A DNA stretch of 64,000 nt. Origin: JAFGQU01 sp964483625. GTDB lineage: Bacteria; Omnitrophota; Gorgyraeia; Duberdicusellales; 4484-171. Location: positions 32,353-96,352 of the forward strand of contig CAZABB010000003.1 in the NCBI GenBank assembly GCA_964483625.1. Reading direction: 5' to 3'. The position numbers were made by a program, and so were the translations under genes. This document shows, piece by piece, positions 52,066 through 60,625 of this stretch (its first letter is position 1; each line of letters begins with the position of its first letter). The notes beneath the pieces were generated by a model. That model ran no database searches and had not been told where the DNA came from. It saw only the letters and a list, made by a program, of their open reading frames with translations.

Positions 52066-52950
52066 ATGAAAAACATCATAACAGGCATCATCGTGGTATG
52101 TTGGCTGACGGCAGTGGGGTGTAATTTGAGCTATGGCGAGCAGATCGGCCGGATCGTCGCTCAAGTTAATTCCGAGATTATCACCGAGAAAGACTGGAAC
52201 GATTACATGAAAATCTTACGGTATAAAAACCCCAACATGCAGGTTACCGATGATATGCGGGAGGAAATACTGGAACGTCTCATTGAGGATAAGCTGATTC
52301 TTTATCACGCGGTCAAAGAGGGGATTGAGGTGCCCGCAGGGTGGATTAAGGAGAAATTGAACGAATTTATCGCCTCGTATGGTTCTTACCGGGAATTTGA
52401 AAAATCGCTTATTTCCGAAGGGCTCAATGTTACCCTGTTAAAGGAACGCCTTAAAAGCCAATATCTGACCCAGCGTATTATCGATAGATATGTTCGTTCC
52501 AAAGTGTATATATCTCCGGCGCAGGTGACGGAGTTCTACCAGGCCAATCCCGAACAGTTTTCGGCCGAACGAATGTTTACGTTATGGATAGCCCAGTCGA
52601 AATTCGATGAACAAATCTATATGCTGATGGATGCGATTAAGGAGAAAGGTATAGAGAATGTTGACCGGGAAAAATATAATCTTACCCGTGTCGAGATCGA
52701 TGAACCAAGCCTCAAAGAAGACATCAAAGATATCGTTTTGGATTTAGACATCGATGAATCGACGTTCGGGGAAAAAGACGGAACCTATTATTACATATAT
52801 CTGGAGAATATTTCCGTTTCCGATCCCGTAACCCTTCAGGAAGCCAAGGAGCAGATTTATAGCTACCTCTGGCAGGAAGAATTCCGCCGGGAATTTACCG
52901 AATGGATCGAAGAGTTGAAGAAGGAAGCGATTATTAAACGGTATGAGTAA
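52066..52950 (+). CDS. SurA-like periplasmic chaperone
   Basis: 294 residues. A signal peptide (about residues 1-24) ends in LTAVGC, a weak lipobox, and SYG-EQ, a possible signal peptidase I site, so it may be secreted or lipid-anchored. IGRIVAQVNSEIITEKDW starts the SurA N-terminal domain, followed by a helical core with EILERLIEDKLILYHAVKEG. No canonical parvulin catalytic motif is evident, so it is probably a chaperone without isomerase activity. The position between mfd and pdxA-rsmA recalls the E. coli surA-pdxA-rsmA order. Its end overlaps pdxA by 8 nt. Confidence 0.82.
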   Translation: MKNIITGIIVVCWLTAVGCNLSYGEQIGRIVAQVNSEIITEKDWNDYMKILRYKNPNMQVTDDMREEILERLIEDKLILYHAVKEGIEVPAGWIKEKLNEFIASYGSYREFEKSLISEGLNVTLLKERLKSQYLTQRIIDRYVRSKVYISPAQVTEFYQANPEQFSAERMFTLWIAQSKFDEQIYMLMDAIKEKGIENVDREKYNLTRVEIDEPSLKEDIKDIVLDLDIDESTFGEKDGTYYYIYLENISVSDPVTLQEAKEQIYSYLWQEEFRREFTEWIEELKKEAIIKRYE

Positions 52951-53875
52951 ACCGGTCGTTATAACGACAGGAGATCCCGCCGGTTGCGGGCCCCGTATCA
53001 CCCTGCGTGCCGTTGAATCGATTAAAACCGGAAACATACGATGTATTGTCGTCGGAGATAAAGAGGTGTACTGTCGGATCAAAGGCGGTAGCCGTATGTT
53101 GAACCGGGTTGAATTCGTTGACGTCGGGACAAAGAACATCTCTCGTCTTACCCCGGGCCGGGCAAGTAAGCTTTCCGGCCGGGCGAGTCTCAACTATCTT
53201 GAGCGCGCTCTGGATATCATCGCCCGGCAGAAGCTCAAGGTTCTGGTGACTGCACCGGTATCCAAAGAAGCCGTGGCGACCGGTCTTCCTTCTTTCAGAG
53301 GTCATACCGAATATTTAGCGCAGGCGTTTAACGTTTCTTCGGTTGCGATGATGATGTATTCAAGAAGGATAAACGTTGCGCTTCTCACCCGGCATATTGC
53401 CCTGCGAAAGGTTCCGGCTTCGCTGACGGCAAAATCGTTGCGAGAAACGATACGCCTTGTGGCAGCTTTTTTAAAAAAAGAATGCCGGATTCGAAATCCC
53501 CGTATTGCCGTTGCCAGTGTCAACCCTCATGCCGGCACCGGTACATTCCTGGGCCGGGAGGAAAAAATCATCCGCAGGGCGATACATTCGTTTCGGTCCG
53601 GAGTGTATGGGCCGTATCCGGCAGATACCCTTTTTACTCACCGGAGAATAAAAGAATTCGACGCCCTTATCGCCTGTTATCATGATCAGGCAATGATTCC
53701 GTTTAAGCTGCTTTCCTTCGATGAAGGTGTCAATGTAACGTTGGGATTACCGATTGTGCGGACTTCTCCCTGTCATGGGGTTGCCTTTGATCGTATAAAG
53801 AAGCATCGGCCTCTTTCTTCTGACTCGATGCGTCAGGCTATTCTTACGGCGGTACGATTTGCCTATGAGAGGTAG
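52943..53875 (+). CDS. pdxA: 4-hydroxythreonine-4-phosphate dehydrogenase
   Basis: 310 residues, family length. VVITTGDPAGCGP is the N-terminal signature; metal-ligand histidines are in SFRGHTEYLA, CYHDQAMIP and SPCHGVAFD. The enzyme oxidises 4-phosphohydroxy-threonine with NAD in vitamin B6 synthesis. One oddity is Cys where most members have Asp in the SPDHG motif. The ATG at 52943 overlaps the surA stop and the 3' end overlaps rsmA, so the three are probably co-translated. Confidence 0.95.
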   Translation: MSKPVVITTGDPAGCGPRITLRAVESIKTGNIRCIVVGDKEVYCRIKGGSRMLNRVEFVDVGTKNISRLTPGRASKLSGRASLNYLERALDIIARQKLKVLVTAPVSKEAVATGLPSFRGHTEYLAQAFNVSSVAMMMYSRRINVALLTRHIALRKVPASLTAKSLRETIRLVAAFLKKECRIRNPRIAVASVNPHAGTGTFLGREEKIIRRAIHSFRSGVYGPYPADTLFTHRRIKEFDALIACYHDQAMIPFKLLSFDEGVNVTLGLPIVRTSPCHGVAFDRIKKHRPLSSDSMRQAILTAVRFAYER

Positions 53876-54656
53876 TCGCCGCAGATCCAGATTAAGCCAG
53901 ATTTTTCTTGTCGATAAACGTATCATCGGTAAGATCACCGAGAGTCTGGAGATTTCCGGCGAGCAGGTTATTGAGATCGGTCCGGGCCGCGGGGTCATAA
54001 CCGAGCGTATTCTGCCTAAAGCAAAAAAGCTCTGGTGCGTGGAAATTGATAAACGGATTGCGTCGCAATTATCGCGGGCGTATCCGGTGAAAAGGAAGTT
54101 TTCGGTACTCAATGAAGATATCCTCAAGGTTGATTTGAATTCCTTCCCGAAAGGAATAATTGTATTTGGAAATGTCCCTTATCATATTAGCACTGCGCTT
54201 ATTCAGTACCTGATTCGTTACCGTCGTCGCATCAAATGTGCCTACCTGCTTCTGCAGAAGGAATTCGTCGAAAAATTAAAGAGTTTACCCGGGGCGAGCT
54301 CCTATGGGCTCTTAAGCTGTATGATGCAGTATTACGGACGCACAAAAATTCTTTTTCGCGTACGCGCAGGCGCCTTCCGGCCTCAGCCGCGGGTTGATTC
54401 GGTTTTTATCCGTATCCATTTCAACGAGGAAAACCGGTTTTCGCCTCGGGAGGAAGAACGGTTCCTTGAGCTTATCCGGACCGTTTTCAAGTATCCGCGC
54501 AAGACCGTTGTACGCTCCTTAAGTCAGAGATACCCTCCCGATACGGTCAAGGAGGCTCTGATTGATCTCGGTTTCCCCCCGACGGTACGTCCCCATCAGA
54601 TATCCCCTGTTGCGTACCACAGCCTTGCCTCTTTTTTGTCAAAATCAGCCGAATAA
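53865..54656 (+). CDS. rsmA: 16S rRNA (adenine1518/1519-N6)-dimethyltransferase
   Basis: 263 residues from the ATG at 53865, preferred over the TTG two codons upstream; it overlaps pdxA by 11 nt. SQIFLVDKR, EIGPGRGVIT (SAM motif I), NEDILKVD and GNVPYHIST (the N-x-P-Y catalytic motif) are in order, and FRPQPRVDSVFIRI closes the fold. It dimethylates two adenines in helix 45 of 16S rRNA during late 30S assembly. It is last in the surA-pdxA-rsmA group. Confidence 0.95.
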   Translation: MRGSRRRSRLSQIFLVDKRIIGKITESLEISGEQVIEIGPGRGVITERILPKAKKLWCVEIDKRIASQLSRAYPVKRKFSVLNEDILKVDLNSFPKGIIVFGNVPYHISTALIQYLIRYRRRIKCAYLLLQKEFVEKLKSLPGASSYGLLSCMMQYYGRTKILFRVRAGAFRPQPRVDSVFIRIHFNEENRFSPREEERFLELIRTVFKYPRKTVVRSLSQRYPPDTVKEALIDLGFPPTVRPHQISPVAYHSLASFLSKSAE

Positions 54657-54678
54657 GAGGGCATATATTTTTATTTAA

Positions 54679-54707
54679 TTGACAGTAAAAAACAAAAATG
54701 ATAGAAT
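54679..54707 (+). promoter_or_regulatory. Sigma70-type promoter for the GH57 pair
   Basis: TTGACA at 54679-54684, 17 bp, TAGAAT at 54702-54707: a perfect -35 and a five-of-six -10. The start point would be near 54714, leaving a leader of about 85 nt that contains AAGGGAGG near 54741-54748. Confidence 0.8.
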
Positions 54708-54798
54708 TTGCTGCCTCATAGAGGTATATAGTCAATATTATAAGGGAGGAATCCGTTTCCTTTCGTACAGATACGACAATTGAAACCTCGGTCACGCG

Positions 54799-56370
54799 AT
54801 GAAAAAAAACACAAATGTCCTCTTTATCTGGCACATGCATCAGCCTCTCTATAAGCTTCCCGGCCAAAAGAATTATTATCTGGGCTGGACGAGGCTGCAT
54901 GCCGTAAAAGATTATTACGGCATGGCCCAAACCGTAAAAAAATTCACTCATATCAAGGCGGTGTTTAACTTCAGCGGGGTGCTTCTGCAGCAGCTTTTAG
55001 ACTATGCACAGGGGAAAACTACCGATTATTACGCAGAGCTCACCATGCATGCCCCGGCGTTTATGACGAAAAAGCAAAGAGATTTTATCATTGGCAATTT
55101 CTTTTCTGTGCCGTTTGAACGATACATCCGGCCGCATAAGCGGTATAATCAACTACATCAGTTAAAAACCGCCGGTAAGAAATTTAGTAATCAGGATATC
55201 ATGGATGTGCAGGTGCTGTTTAACCTGTGCTGGTTCCATCCTTATACAGTAAAAAAGGATAAGAGCCTTAAAGCGCTCATTGCCAAAGAGTGTGGATACA
55301 CCAAAAGCGATAAAAAATATGTTCTTGATAAACAGTATGAGGTGATCGCCAAGATTATCCCTCTCTATAAGCGGTTAAAAAAAGATAAGAGGATTGAAAT
55401 CAGCATGACTCCCTACTACCATCCGATCATGCCTCTTATCTGTGATACCGATATTCTCGATGAAATGCCGCACCTGAAGAAACCGGCGGCACGTTTTTCT
55501 CACCCCTGTGATTGCCATTGGCATTTGACACGCACCAAAGAGATGTATCGTAATATTTTCGGCGGCCGCCTGGAGGGAAGTTGGCCCTCAGAAGGCGGTA
55601 TTTCCGAAGATGTCATACGTATCTATCAGCAGGAAAAATTCAAATGGATCGGGCTCAATGAGGGGATATTATTCAAGAGCCTCACCGGAGAATTTACGCC
55701 GTATGATCTGATCAAGCAACAACGCCATCTGGTGTACCGGCCGTATCAATACCGTGGTGTGAATATGTTTTTCCGTGATCGGAATCTTTCCGATGCGATT
55801 AGTTTTATCTATCAGGGATGGGATGACTCGCGTTTGGCTGCCAATGATTTCATCGAACACTGTAAGAGAATCCACTATCATACAGAGAATAAATTCTCCG
55901 AGAGGGTCATCACCATCAGTATGGATGGTGAGAACGCGTGGGAATACTATCCCAATAACGGAGTGGATTTTCTGGAGACGATGTATGCCGCAATAGAGAA
56001 AAGTAATATATTAAAGACCGCGTTACCGGGTGAGATACTAAGAGCGAGGGAAGCCAAGTCTCTTAAGAAATTGAGCTCCGGATCGTGGATTAACGATGAT
56101 TTCAGCGTATGGATTGGTTCCAAAGAAAATAATTTGAACTGGCAGACATTGCAGCGTACCCGAGAGCTCATCGAAAAATACAAGGGCCCGGCGCGTACCC
56201 GGAACAAACTCATGGAGTATTTTTATATCATCGAAGGCAGCGATTGGAACTGGTGGAATACGTTTTATGATCCATCCGGAGCTTTCAAACAGATCTTCGG
56301 TGCGTATGTCAAAGAGATATACCGTCTTCTGAAAAAGAGGGCGCCGGTATCCGTAAAGGTGAACCAATGA
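54799..56370 (+). CDS. GH57 family glycosidase (alpha-amylase-like)
   Basis: 523 residues. The five GH57 regions can be followed: WHMHQP (11-16), a PYYHPIMPL run, GSWPSEGGIS with nucleophile Glu265, SMDGENAWE with acid/base Asp376, and a C-terminal WNWWNTF stretch. Family members cleave or rearrange alpha-glucans. It has no signal peptide, so it acts in the cytoplasm, probably on a storage glucan. The start ATG at 54799 lacks a close ribosome binding site. It overlaps the next GH57 gene by 4 nt (ATGA), so both are probably made together from the 54679 promoter. Confidence 0.9.
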   Translation: MKKNTNVLFIWHMHQPLYKLPGQKNYYLGWTRLHAVKDYYGMAQTVKKFTHIKAVFNFSGVLLQQLLDYAQGKTTDYYAELTMHAPAFMTKKQRDFIIGNFFSVPFERYIRPHKRYNQLHQLKTAGKKFSNQDIMDVQVLFNLCWFHPYTVKKDKSLKALIAKECGYTKSDKKYVLDKQYEVIAKIIPLYKRLKKDKRIEISMTPYYHPIMPLICDTDILDEMPHLKKPAARFSHPCDCHWHLTRTKEMYRNIFGGRLEGSWPSEGGISEDVIRIYQQEKFKWIGLNEGILFKSLTGEFTPYDLIKQQRHLVYRPYQYRGVNMFFRDRNLSDAISFIYQGWDDSRLAANDFIEHCKRIHYHTENKFSERVITISMDGENAWEYYPNNGVDFLETMYAAIEKSNILKTALPGEILRAREAKSLKKLSSGSWINDDFSVWIGSKENNLNWQTLQRTRELIEKYKGPARTRNKLMEYFYIIEGSDWNWWNTFYDPSGAFKQIFGAYVKEIYRLLKKRAPVSVKVNQ

Positions 56371-58415
56371 GTAAAATCTATTTTCTTTTGGGAATACATA
56401 ACCATCAGCCGGTAGGGAATTTTCCGCACATATTTGAGAAAGCCTTCAATGAATGCTATAGCCCGTTCATTGCCGCGTTAGCCAAATATCCCCGGGTGAA
56501 ATGCAGTGTGCATATCAGTGGTCCGCTTTATGATTGGATTGGGGCCAACCGCAAAGATTTCATGTCTCAGTTAAAAGATATGACGGCGAAGGGGCAGGTC
56601 GAGATCGTAAGCGGCGGGTATTACGAACCGATCCTTCCTCTTATTTCCGATGAGGATAAACTGGCCCAAATTTCCCGGATGAATGAGTTTATCGAAAAGG
56701 AATTCAACCAGATTCCGAAAGGATTATGGACGACCGAACGTGTCTGGGAGCCGTATCTGGCAAAGATCATTTCCCAATCAGGTTTACACTATACCTTCCT
56801 GGATGATACCCATTTTCGATATGCCGGTTTAAATAGAGATGAATTTTTCGGGTATTATCTGACCGAAGATTCTTCCCGGCCGCTTGCGGTATTTCCCATC
56901 AGCAAACAATTGAGATATAAGATCCCTTTTTCTCAGGTACACGAAACCATGGACCTTCTGCGCAGTATGCGTGATCCCGAATGTGACCGGCTCATCACTC
57001 TTTTTGATGACGGAGAGAAGTTCGGGCTCTGGCCGGATACCTATGACTGGGTGTATAATCAAAAGTGGCTTGAGCAATTTTTTCAACAGCTCTCGGATAA
57101 TTTTGAATGGGTTGAAACGGTAACGGCGGCTGAGGCGCTGGAGAAATTCTATCCCGAAGGGCTGGTCTATCTGCCGACGGCATCGTATCAGGAAATGACC
57201 GAATGGGTTCTTGAGCCGGAAAATTTCGCTGACTACAAAGAATTAGATAATTACTTGAAGCAATCGCCGCGGTATGCCAGGTACCGGGATTTTGTGCGGG
57301 GAGGGTTTTTCCGCAATTTCTACAAAAAGTACCCCCGATTGAATTATATGCATAAAAGGATGCTTACATTAAGTGAGAAAATACATAAACAGGCCAATCC
57401 GGCCAAAGACAGGGCTCTATATGATTCACTCTGGAAGGCACAGTGTAACTGCGGTTACTGGCATGGGATTTTCGGCGGGTTCTACCTGGGGCATATCCGG
57501 GCGGCGATCTATAATAACCTGATCGAAGCTGAGAAACAGTTTGATAAAAAATATGGAAAAAAAGAACTCTCTATGGAAACCTGCGACCTCAATTTCGACG
57601 GTGCCGATGAGGTGGTTTTTAGGAATAAACACTGGGTATGTGTGAGTGGCCAACGGGGAGGGAGTATTCTCGAACTAAGCCTGCGGGATGTACCCACCAA
57701 TCTGGTAAATACAATTACCCGCCGGCGGGAATCCTATCACGCCAGTCTTTCTGAAAATGCAAACGGTGCGACAGGAGATTCCGCCTCATCCATTCACGAT
57801 ATGGTCAAAAGCAAAGAGGCGGGGCTGGAGGAGCACCTTATCTACGATTCGTATGAGAAAGTCGCTTTCTGTGACCACCTTCTGGAGAAGGCTTTCTCTC
57901 TGGATGATTTTATCCGGCAGCAGAAGATATACTCTTTAGGGAATGAATTTTATGAATATGAAACGAAAGAGTCGAAAGGGAAGGTTTCGGTACGCTACGG
58001 GTACCGCGAGGAGGAGTTAGGTTTCTCCAAAACGTTCGAATTTACCCCGGATACACCGGTTGGGGTAAGGTATGAATTTGGCCAAAAGAAACTCTTGAAA
58101 AAATATAATTTTGGAGTAGAATTGAACCTCTTCCTTCAGTCACCGGATCATATTCTCATTGACAAAAAGCCGTTTGAGCTCGGGGAGCCCCAGGCGCTTA
58201 AAAACCGGGGATCTTTACAGATTTCGGACGGGTACAAAAAGATGCGGATAGATATCGACACCGATACATGCGATATCTATGTCGTACCGGTCTATTCGGT
58301 CTCGTCCTCGGAGGGAGGATTCGAGAAGGTATATCAGCAGATATCGCTGTTATTGATATATCGGAACGTGAAGGATCACCTAAACGTATTAATGAACGTA
58401 AGAAAAGGAGGATAG
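56367..58415 (+). CDS. GH57 4-alpha-glucanotransferase-like enzyme
   Basis: 682 residues, near the 659 of the Thermococcus litoralis enzyme. HNHQP (11-15), TERVWEP with Glu124 and FDDGEKFG with Asp214 match that enzyme's catalytic Glu123 and Asp214. After the catalytic barrel come regions like DUF1925 (about 290-380) and DUF1926 (C-terminal beta domain from about 400, starting with the W-V-SGQRGG and DSYEKVAFCDH runs). It transfers maltodextrin segments between glucans. No signal peptide. The ATGA overlap with the previous gene indicates joint translation. Confidence 0.92.
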   Translation: MSKIYFLLGIHNHQPVGNFPHIFEKAFNECYSPFIAALAKYPRVKCSVHISGPLYDWIGANRKDFMSQLKDMTAKGQVEIVSGGYYEPILPLISDEDKLAQISRMNEFIEKEFNQIPKGLWTTERVWEPYLAKIISQSGLHYTFLDDTHFRYAGLNRDEFFGYYLTEDSSRPLAVFPISKQLRYKIPFSQVHETMDLLRSMRDPECDRLITLFDDGEKFGLWPDTYDWVYNQKWLEQFFQQLSDNFEWVETVTAAEALEKFYPEGLVYLPTASYQEMTEWVLEPENFADYKELDNYLKQSPRYARYRDFVRGGFFRNFYKKYPRLNYMHKRMLTLSEKIHKQANPAKDRALYDSLWKAQCNCGYWHGIFGGFYLGHIRAAIYNNLIEAEKQFDKKYGKKELSMETCDLNFDGADEVVFRNKHWVCVSGQRGGSILELSLRDVPTNLVNTITRRRESYHASLSENANGATGDSASSIHDMVKSKEAGLEEHLIYDSYEKVAFCDHLLEKAFSLDDFIRQQKIYSLGNEFYEYETKESKGKVSVRYGYREEELGFSKTFEFTPDTPVGVRYEFGQKKLLKKYNFGVELNLFLQSPDHILIDKKPFELGEPQALKNRGSLQISDGYKKMRIDIDTDTCDIYVVPVYSVSSSEGGFEKVYQQISLLLIYRNVKDHLNVLMNVRKGG

Positions 58416-58417
58416 GT

Positions 58418-58657
58418 ATGGCTTTAAGGAAACAGAAAACGACAAGCAGAACCAAGACAAAAACTGCCACGCGCAGCAGTGCCAAAACAACTGCTTCCAA
58501 GAAAGGTCAGAAGACAAAAATAACTGCCGAGCAGTTAAATGAGTACATTCAGACTCGTGCGTATTACGTATGGGAAGAATGGGGCAGACCTCAAGGGAAA
58601 GAAAAGGAAATATGGGAACAGGCAACGAAGGACATCAAAGCGCAGTACAGCGCATAA
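58418..58657 (+). CDS. DUF2934 domain protein with basic N-terminus
   Basis: 79 residues. The first 35 are rich in Lys, Thr, Ser and Ala, like a histone-tail or linker; the rest (about 37-72) fits DUF2934: NEYIQTRAYYVWEEWGRP, then KEIWEQATKDI. Function unknown. The ATG at 58418 is set by AAAGGAGG about 6 nt upstream. It follows the GH57 gene by 2 nt and is probably in the same transcript. Confidence 0.85.
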   Translation: MALRKQKTTSRTKTKTATRSSAKTTASKKGQKTKITAEQLNEYIQTRAYYVWEEWGRPQGKEKEIWEQATKDIKAQYSA

Positions 58658-58699
58658 TCAGCTGAACATTTTCCTTATCGCCTGATCCGTATTTTATCC

Positions 58700-58789
58700 G
58701 GAGAGGTCGCGTAGTCCGGTTGAGCGCGCGTGTTTGGAGTACACGTAATCCGCAAGGATTCGAGAGTTCGAATCTCTCCCTCTCCGCCA
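58700..58789 (+). tRNA. tRNA-Ser (anticodon GGA)
   Basis: Acceptor GGAGAGG (58700-58706) pairs with CCTCTCC (58779-58785); discriminator G; CCA is encoded (58787-58789). Anticodon stem CGTGT/ACACG holds loop TTGGAGT, anticodon GGA at 58736-58738, reading TCC and TCT. A long variable arm (TAATCCGCAAGGATT) is typical of serine tRNAs. T stem GAGAG/CTCTC with TTCGAAT. Confidence 0.96.
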
Positions 58790-58802
58790 AGAAGCGAAAA
58801 AT

Positions 58803-58827
58803 CCCGCTCGTAGAGAGCGGGTTTTTT
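58803..58827 (+). terminator. Rho-independent terminator after tRNA-Ser(GGA)
   Basis: CCCGCTC (58803-58809), loop GTAGA, GAGCGGG (58815-58821), then six T (58822-58827). It ends the tRNA transcript, and possibly the GH57 operon. Confidence 0.88.
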
Positions 58828-58828
58828 G

Positions 58829-58989
58829 TTTCTTCAGGGAGTGGCGAGTGAGAACTCACGGTGCATACCGAAGGTATGCCGAGGTTCGTAAGCCATTATA
58901 TGGAGGTTTTATTCCTTAGGCTTCCTCGCTAAATTCTGTGAAGCAGAATTTAGTCAGAGAATCTCTCCCTCTCCGCTACACATTTTTTC
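58829..58989 (+). repeat. Hairpin-rich segment with duplicated tRNA-Ser 3' end
   Basis: No gene. GCATACC-GAA-GGTATGC (58863-58879) and CTAAATTCTG-TGAAG-CAGAATTTAG (58929-58953) are perfect hairpins. At 58959-58976 an 18-bp stretch is identical to 58770-58787 in the tRNA (T-arm to discriminator region). It looks like an attachment-site duplicate or a leftover tRNA end, followed by its own terminator (58990). Confidence 0.7.
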
Positions 58990-59018
58990 AGACCGTTCTG
59001 AAAGAACGGTCTTTTTTT
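58990..59018 (+). terminator. Rho-independent terminator
   Basis: AGACCGTTCT (58990-58999), loop GAA, AGAACGGTCT (59003-59012), with a run of T through 59018. It lies after the tRNA 3'-end remnant and before the HD-GYP gene. Confidence 0.88.
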
Positions 59019-59067
59019 ATATCCCAAAAGGATAAACATAACTATTTGTCATAGAAAGGTATTGAGC

Positions 59068-59096
59068 TTGTCAACGCTCGATAATTATGTTAAAAT
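59068..59096 (+). promoter_or_regulatory. Sigma70-type promoter upstream of HD-GYP gene
   Basis: TTGTCA (59068-59073), 17 bp, TAAAAT (59091-59096). The start point would be near 59103, 2 nt before the ATG at 59105. If real, the mRNA is almost leaderless, and the ATG at 59087 lies inside the promoter and cannot be the start. Confidence 0.55.
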
Positions 59097-59104
59097 CTCA
59101 CATT

Positions 59105-60625
59105 ATGAAGGGTGTAATTTTATGTTCTCACGCCAAGAGTTTTGCCCGTCAGGTAAAATACCCCAAAATTACCAAAGTATACCAGTTTAAGGAGCTGAAA
59201 GATCTACCGCCTTCGGTGGTGATCATTGACTATCGTTATTTCCGGCGTCGTTCGTCGTTGAAGCTGGATGGGTATGCCGACAAGCTTTTTATTCTCTATG
59301 CCCCTGCCGATCAGGAAGATGCGGCAAAAAAACTTCTTTCTAAATACCCCTTGTTCGATTATTTCACCGAAGAAACGCCGCGAAAGCAGGTTAAACTTAA
59401 ACTCAAGAAATCCCGGCATATCCTGGTTACGCTTAAAGAGAACGCGGCACTGAAGAGCGATCTGAAAACATTAAAGCGGGTCGATCCGGAGTTGGGTTGT
59501 TATACCTGGCGATTCTTCTCGGAAGTAATCCCTGATCTGATCCAGAAATCGCGTAAGCGCAGGGCTCCGTTGTTTTTTGTTATTGTGGATATTGACTATT
59601 TCCGTCAGGTAAATGAAAGTTACGGGTATGAGTTTGCCGACAACATTATAAAAGATCTGGTAAAGCTGCTTCAGAAGATAGTCCCGGCCGATACTCCGGT
59701 GATCAGATGCCGTGACGACGCGTTCATCATTGTCCTTTCCGGCCAGCGGGAACCTTCGGTATATAAACTTGCCGAGAAGATCCGGGCCAAAGTGAAACGT
59801 AACGCGTTTTCGTATCGGACCTTAAAAACCCATATCACTTTGAGCATCGGAGTGGTAAGTGTCTCTCAGCATGGTATCGCCAATTATCGTGATGTGATGG
59901 TCGCTTTAGATACCGCTCTGGCGTTCTCCAAACGTGCCGGTGGCAACCGGGTCACGATTTATTCCCAGCGGCTCAAAAAAGACGCCGTCAGTACCGAAAG
60001 TAAGAGTGACGTGAAGTCGTTGACCAGAAATATTGCCCGTCTGAATAAGGAAATCAACCAGGTCCTTTTGGACATGACATTCGGTTTTGCCAAGGCAATC
60101 GAAGCCCGGGATATGCCGACAGCCCGGCATGTCGAAGATGTTTCCTGGCTGGCCCGGGGAATTGCCGAGGAGCTCAAATTACCGCCCCATCAGGTGGAAG
60201 ATGTTTATCACGCGGCGATTCTGCACGATCTGGGTAAGATCGGGATTAATTCCGAGATTCTTCTCAAGAAGGGCAAACTGAACAAAAAGGACTGGGAAGT
60301 GATTAAAACCCATCCCTGGATCGCGGCCGAGATCTTAAGAGAGATCCATATCTTACGGGGCGCGTTACCGGCAATTCTTTATCACCATGAACGGTGGGAC
60401 GGAAAAGGCTATCCGTTGGGATTAAAAGGGGAAGAGATCCCGCTTCCGGCCCGGATCGTATCGATTGCCGACGTATATGAAGCGTTAATCAGCGATCGTC
60501 CTTACCGGAAAGCATTTACCAAGAAGAAAGCGGTAGAGATCATCAAATCGGAAAGCGGCACTCATTTTGATCCCGCCATTGTCGAGGTATTCTTACGCGT
60601 AGTAAATAAGAGGAAGAAGTATTGA
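59105..60625 (+). CDS. Degenerate GGDEF plus HD-GYP domain protein (c-di-GMP phosphodiesterase)
   Basis: 506 residues from the ATG at 59105 (512 from 59087). Residues 1-125 are a receiver-like fold without clear phospho-acceptor. A GGDEF domain follows, with VDIDYFRQVNESYG intact but the active-site loop reading RCRDDAF in place of RYGGDEF, so cyclase activity is unlikely. The C-terminal HD-GYP domain is intact: HDLGKIG, the HH pair in YHHERW, then DGKGYP and SIADVYEAL. Such domains hydrolyse cyclic-di-GMP. It is cytoplasmic, with no membrane segment. The tadA start overlaps its stop codon. I chose 59105 because a good promoter overlaps the upstream ATG. Confidence 0.9.
   Translation: MKGVILCSHAKSFARQVKYPKITKVYQFKELKDLPPSVVIIDYRYFRRRSSLKLDGYADKLFILYAPADQEDAAKKLLSKYPLFDYFTEETPRKQVKLKLKKSRHILVTLKENAALKSDLKTLKRVDPELGCYTWRFFSEVIPDLIQKSRKRRAPLFFVIVDIDYFRQVNESYGYEFADNIIKDLVKLLQKIVPADTPVIRCRDDAFIIVLSGQREPSVYKLAEKIRAKVKRNAFSYRTLKTHITLSIGVVSVSQHGIANYRDVMVALDTALAFSKRAGGNRVTIYSQRLKKDAVSTESKSDVKSLTRNIARLNKEINQVLLDMTFGFAKAIEARDMPTARHVEDVSWLARGIAEELKLPPHQVEDVYHAAILHDLGKIGINSEILLKKGKLNKKDWEVIKTHPWIAAEILREIHILRGALPAILYHHERWDGKGYPLGLKGEEIPLPARIVSIADVYEALISDRPYRKAFTKKKAVEIIKSESGTHFDPAIVEVFLRVVNKRKKY

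Noticed and set aside
58959..58980. A third tRNA gene
   Set aside because: Only the 3' end is present; no anticodon or D arm can be formed upstream.
59087..59104. ATG at 59087 as start of the HD-GYP gene
   Set aside because: It lies between the -35 and -10 boxes of a good promoter; ATG 59105 is in frame and better placed.
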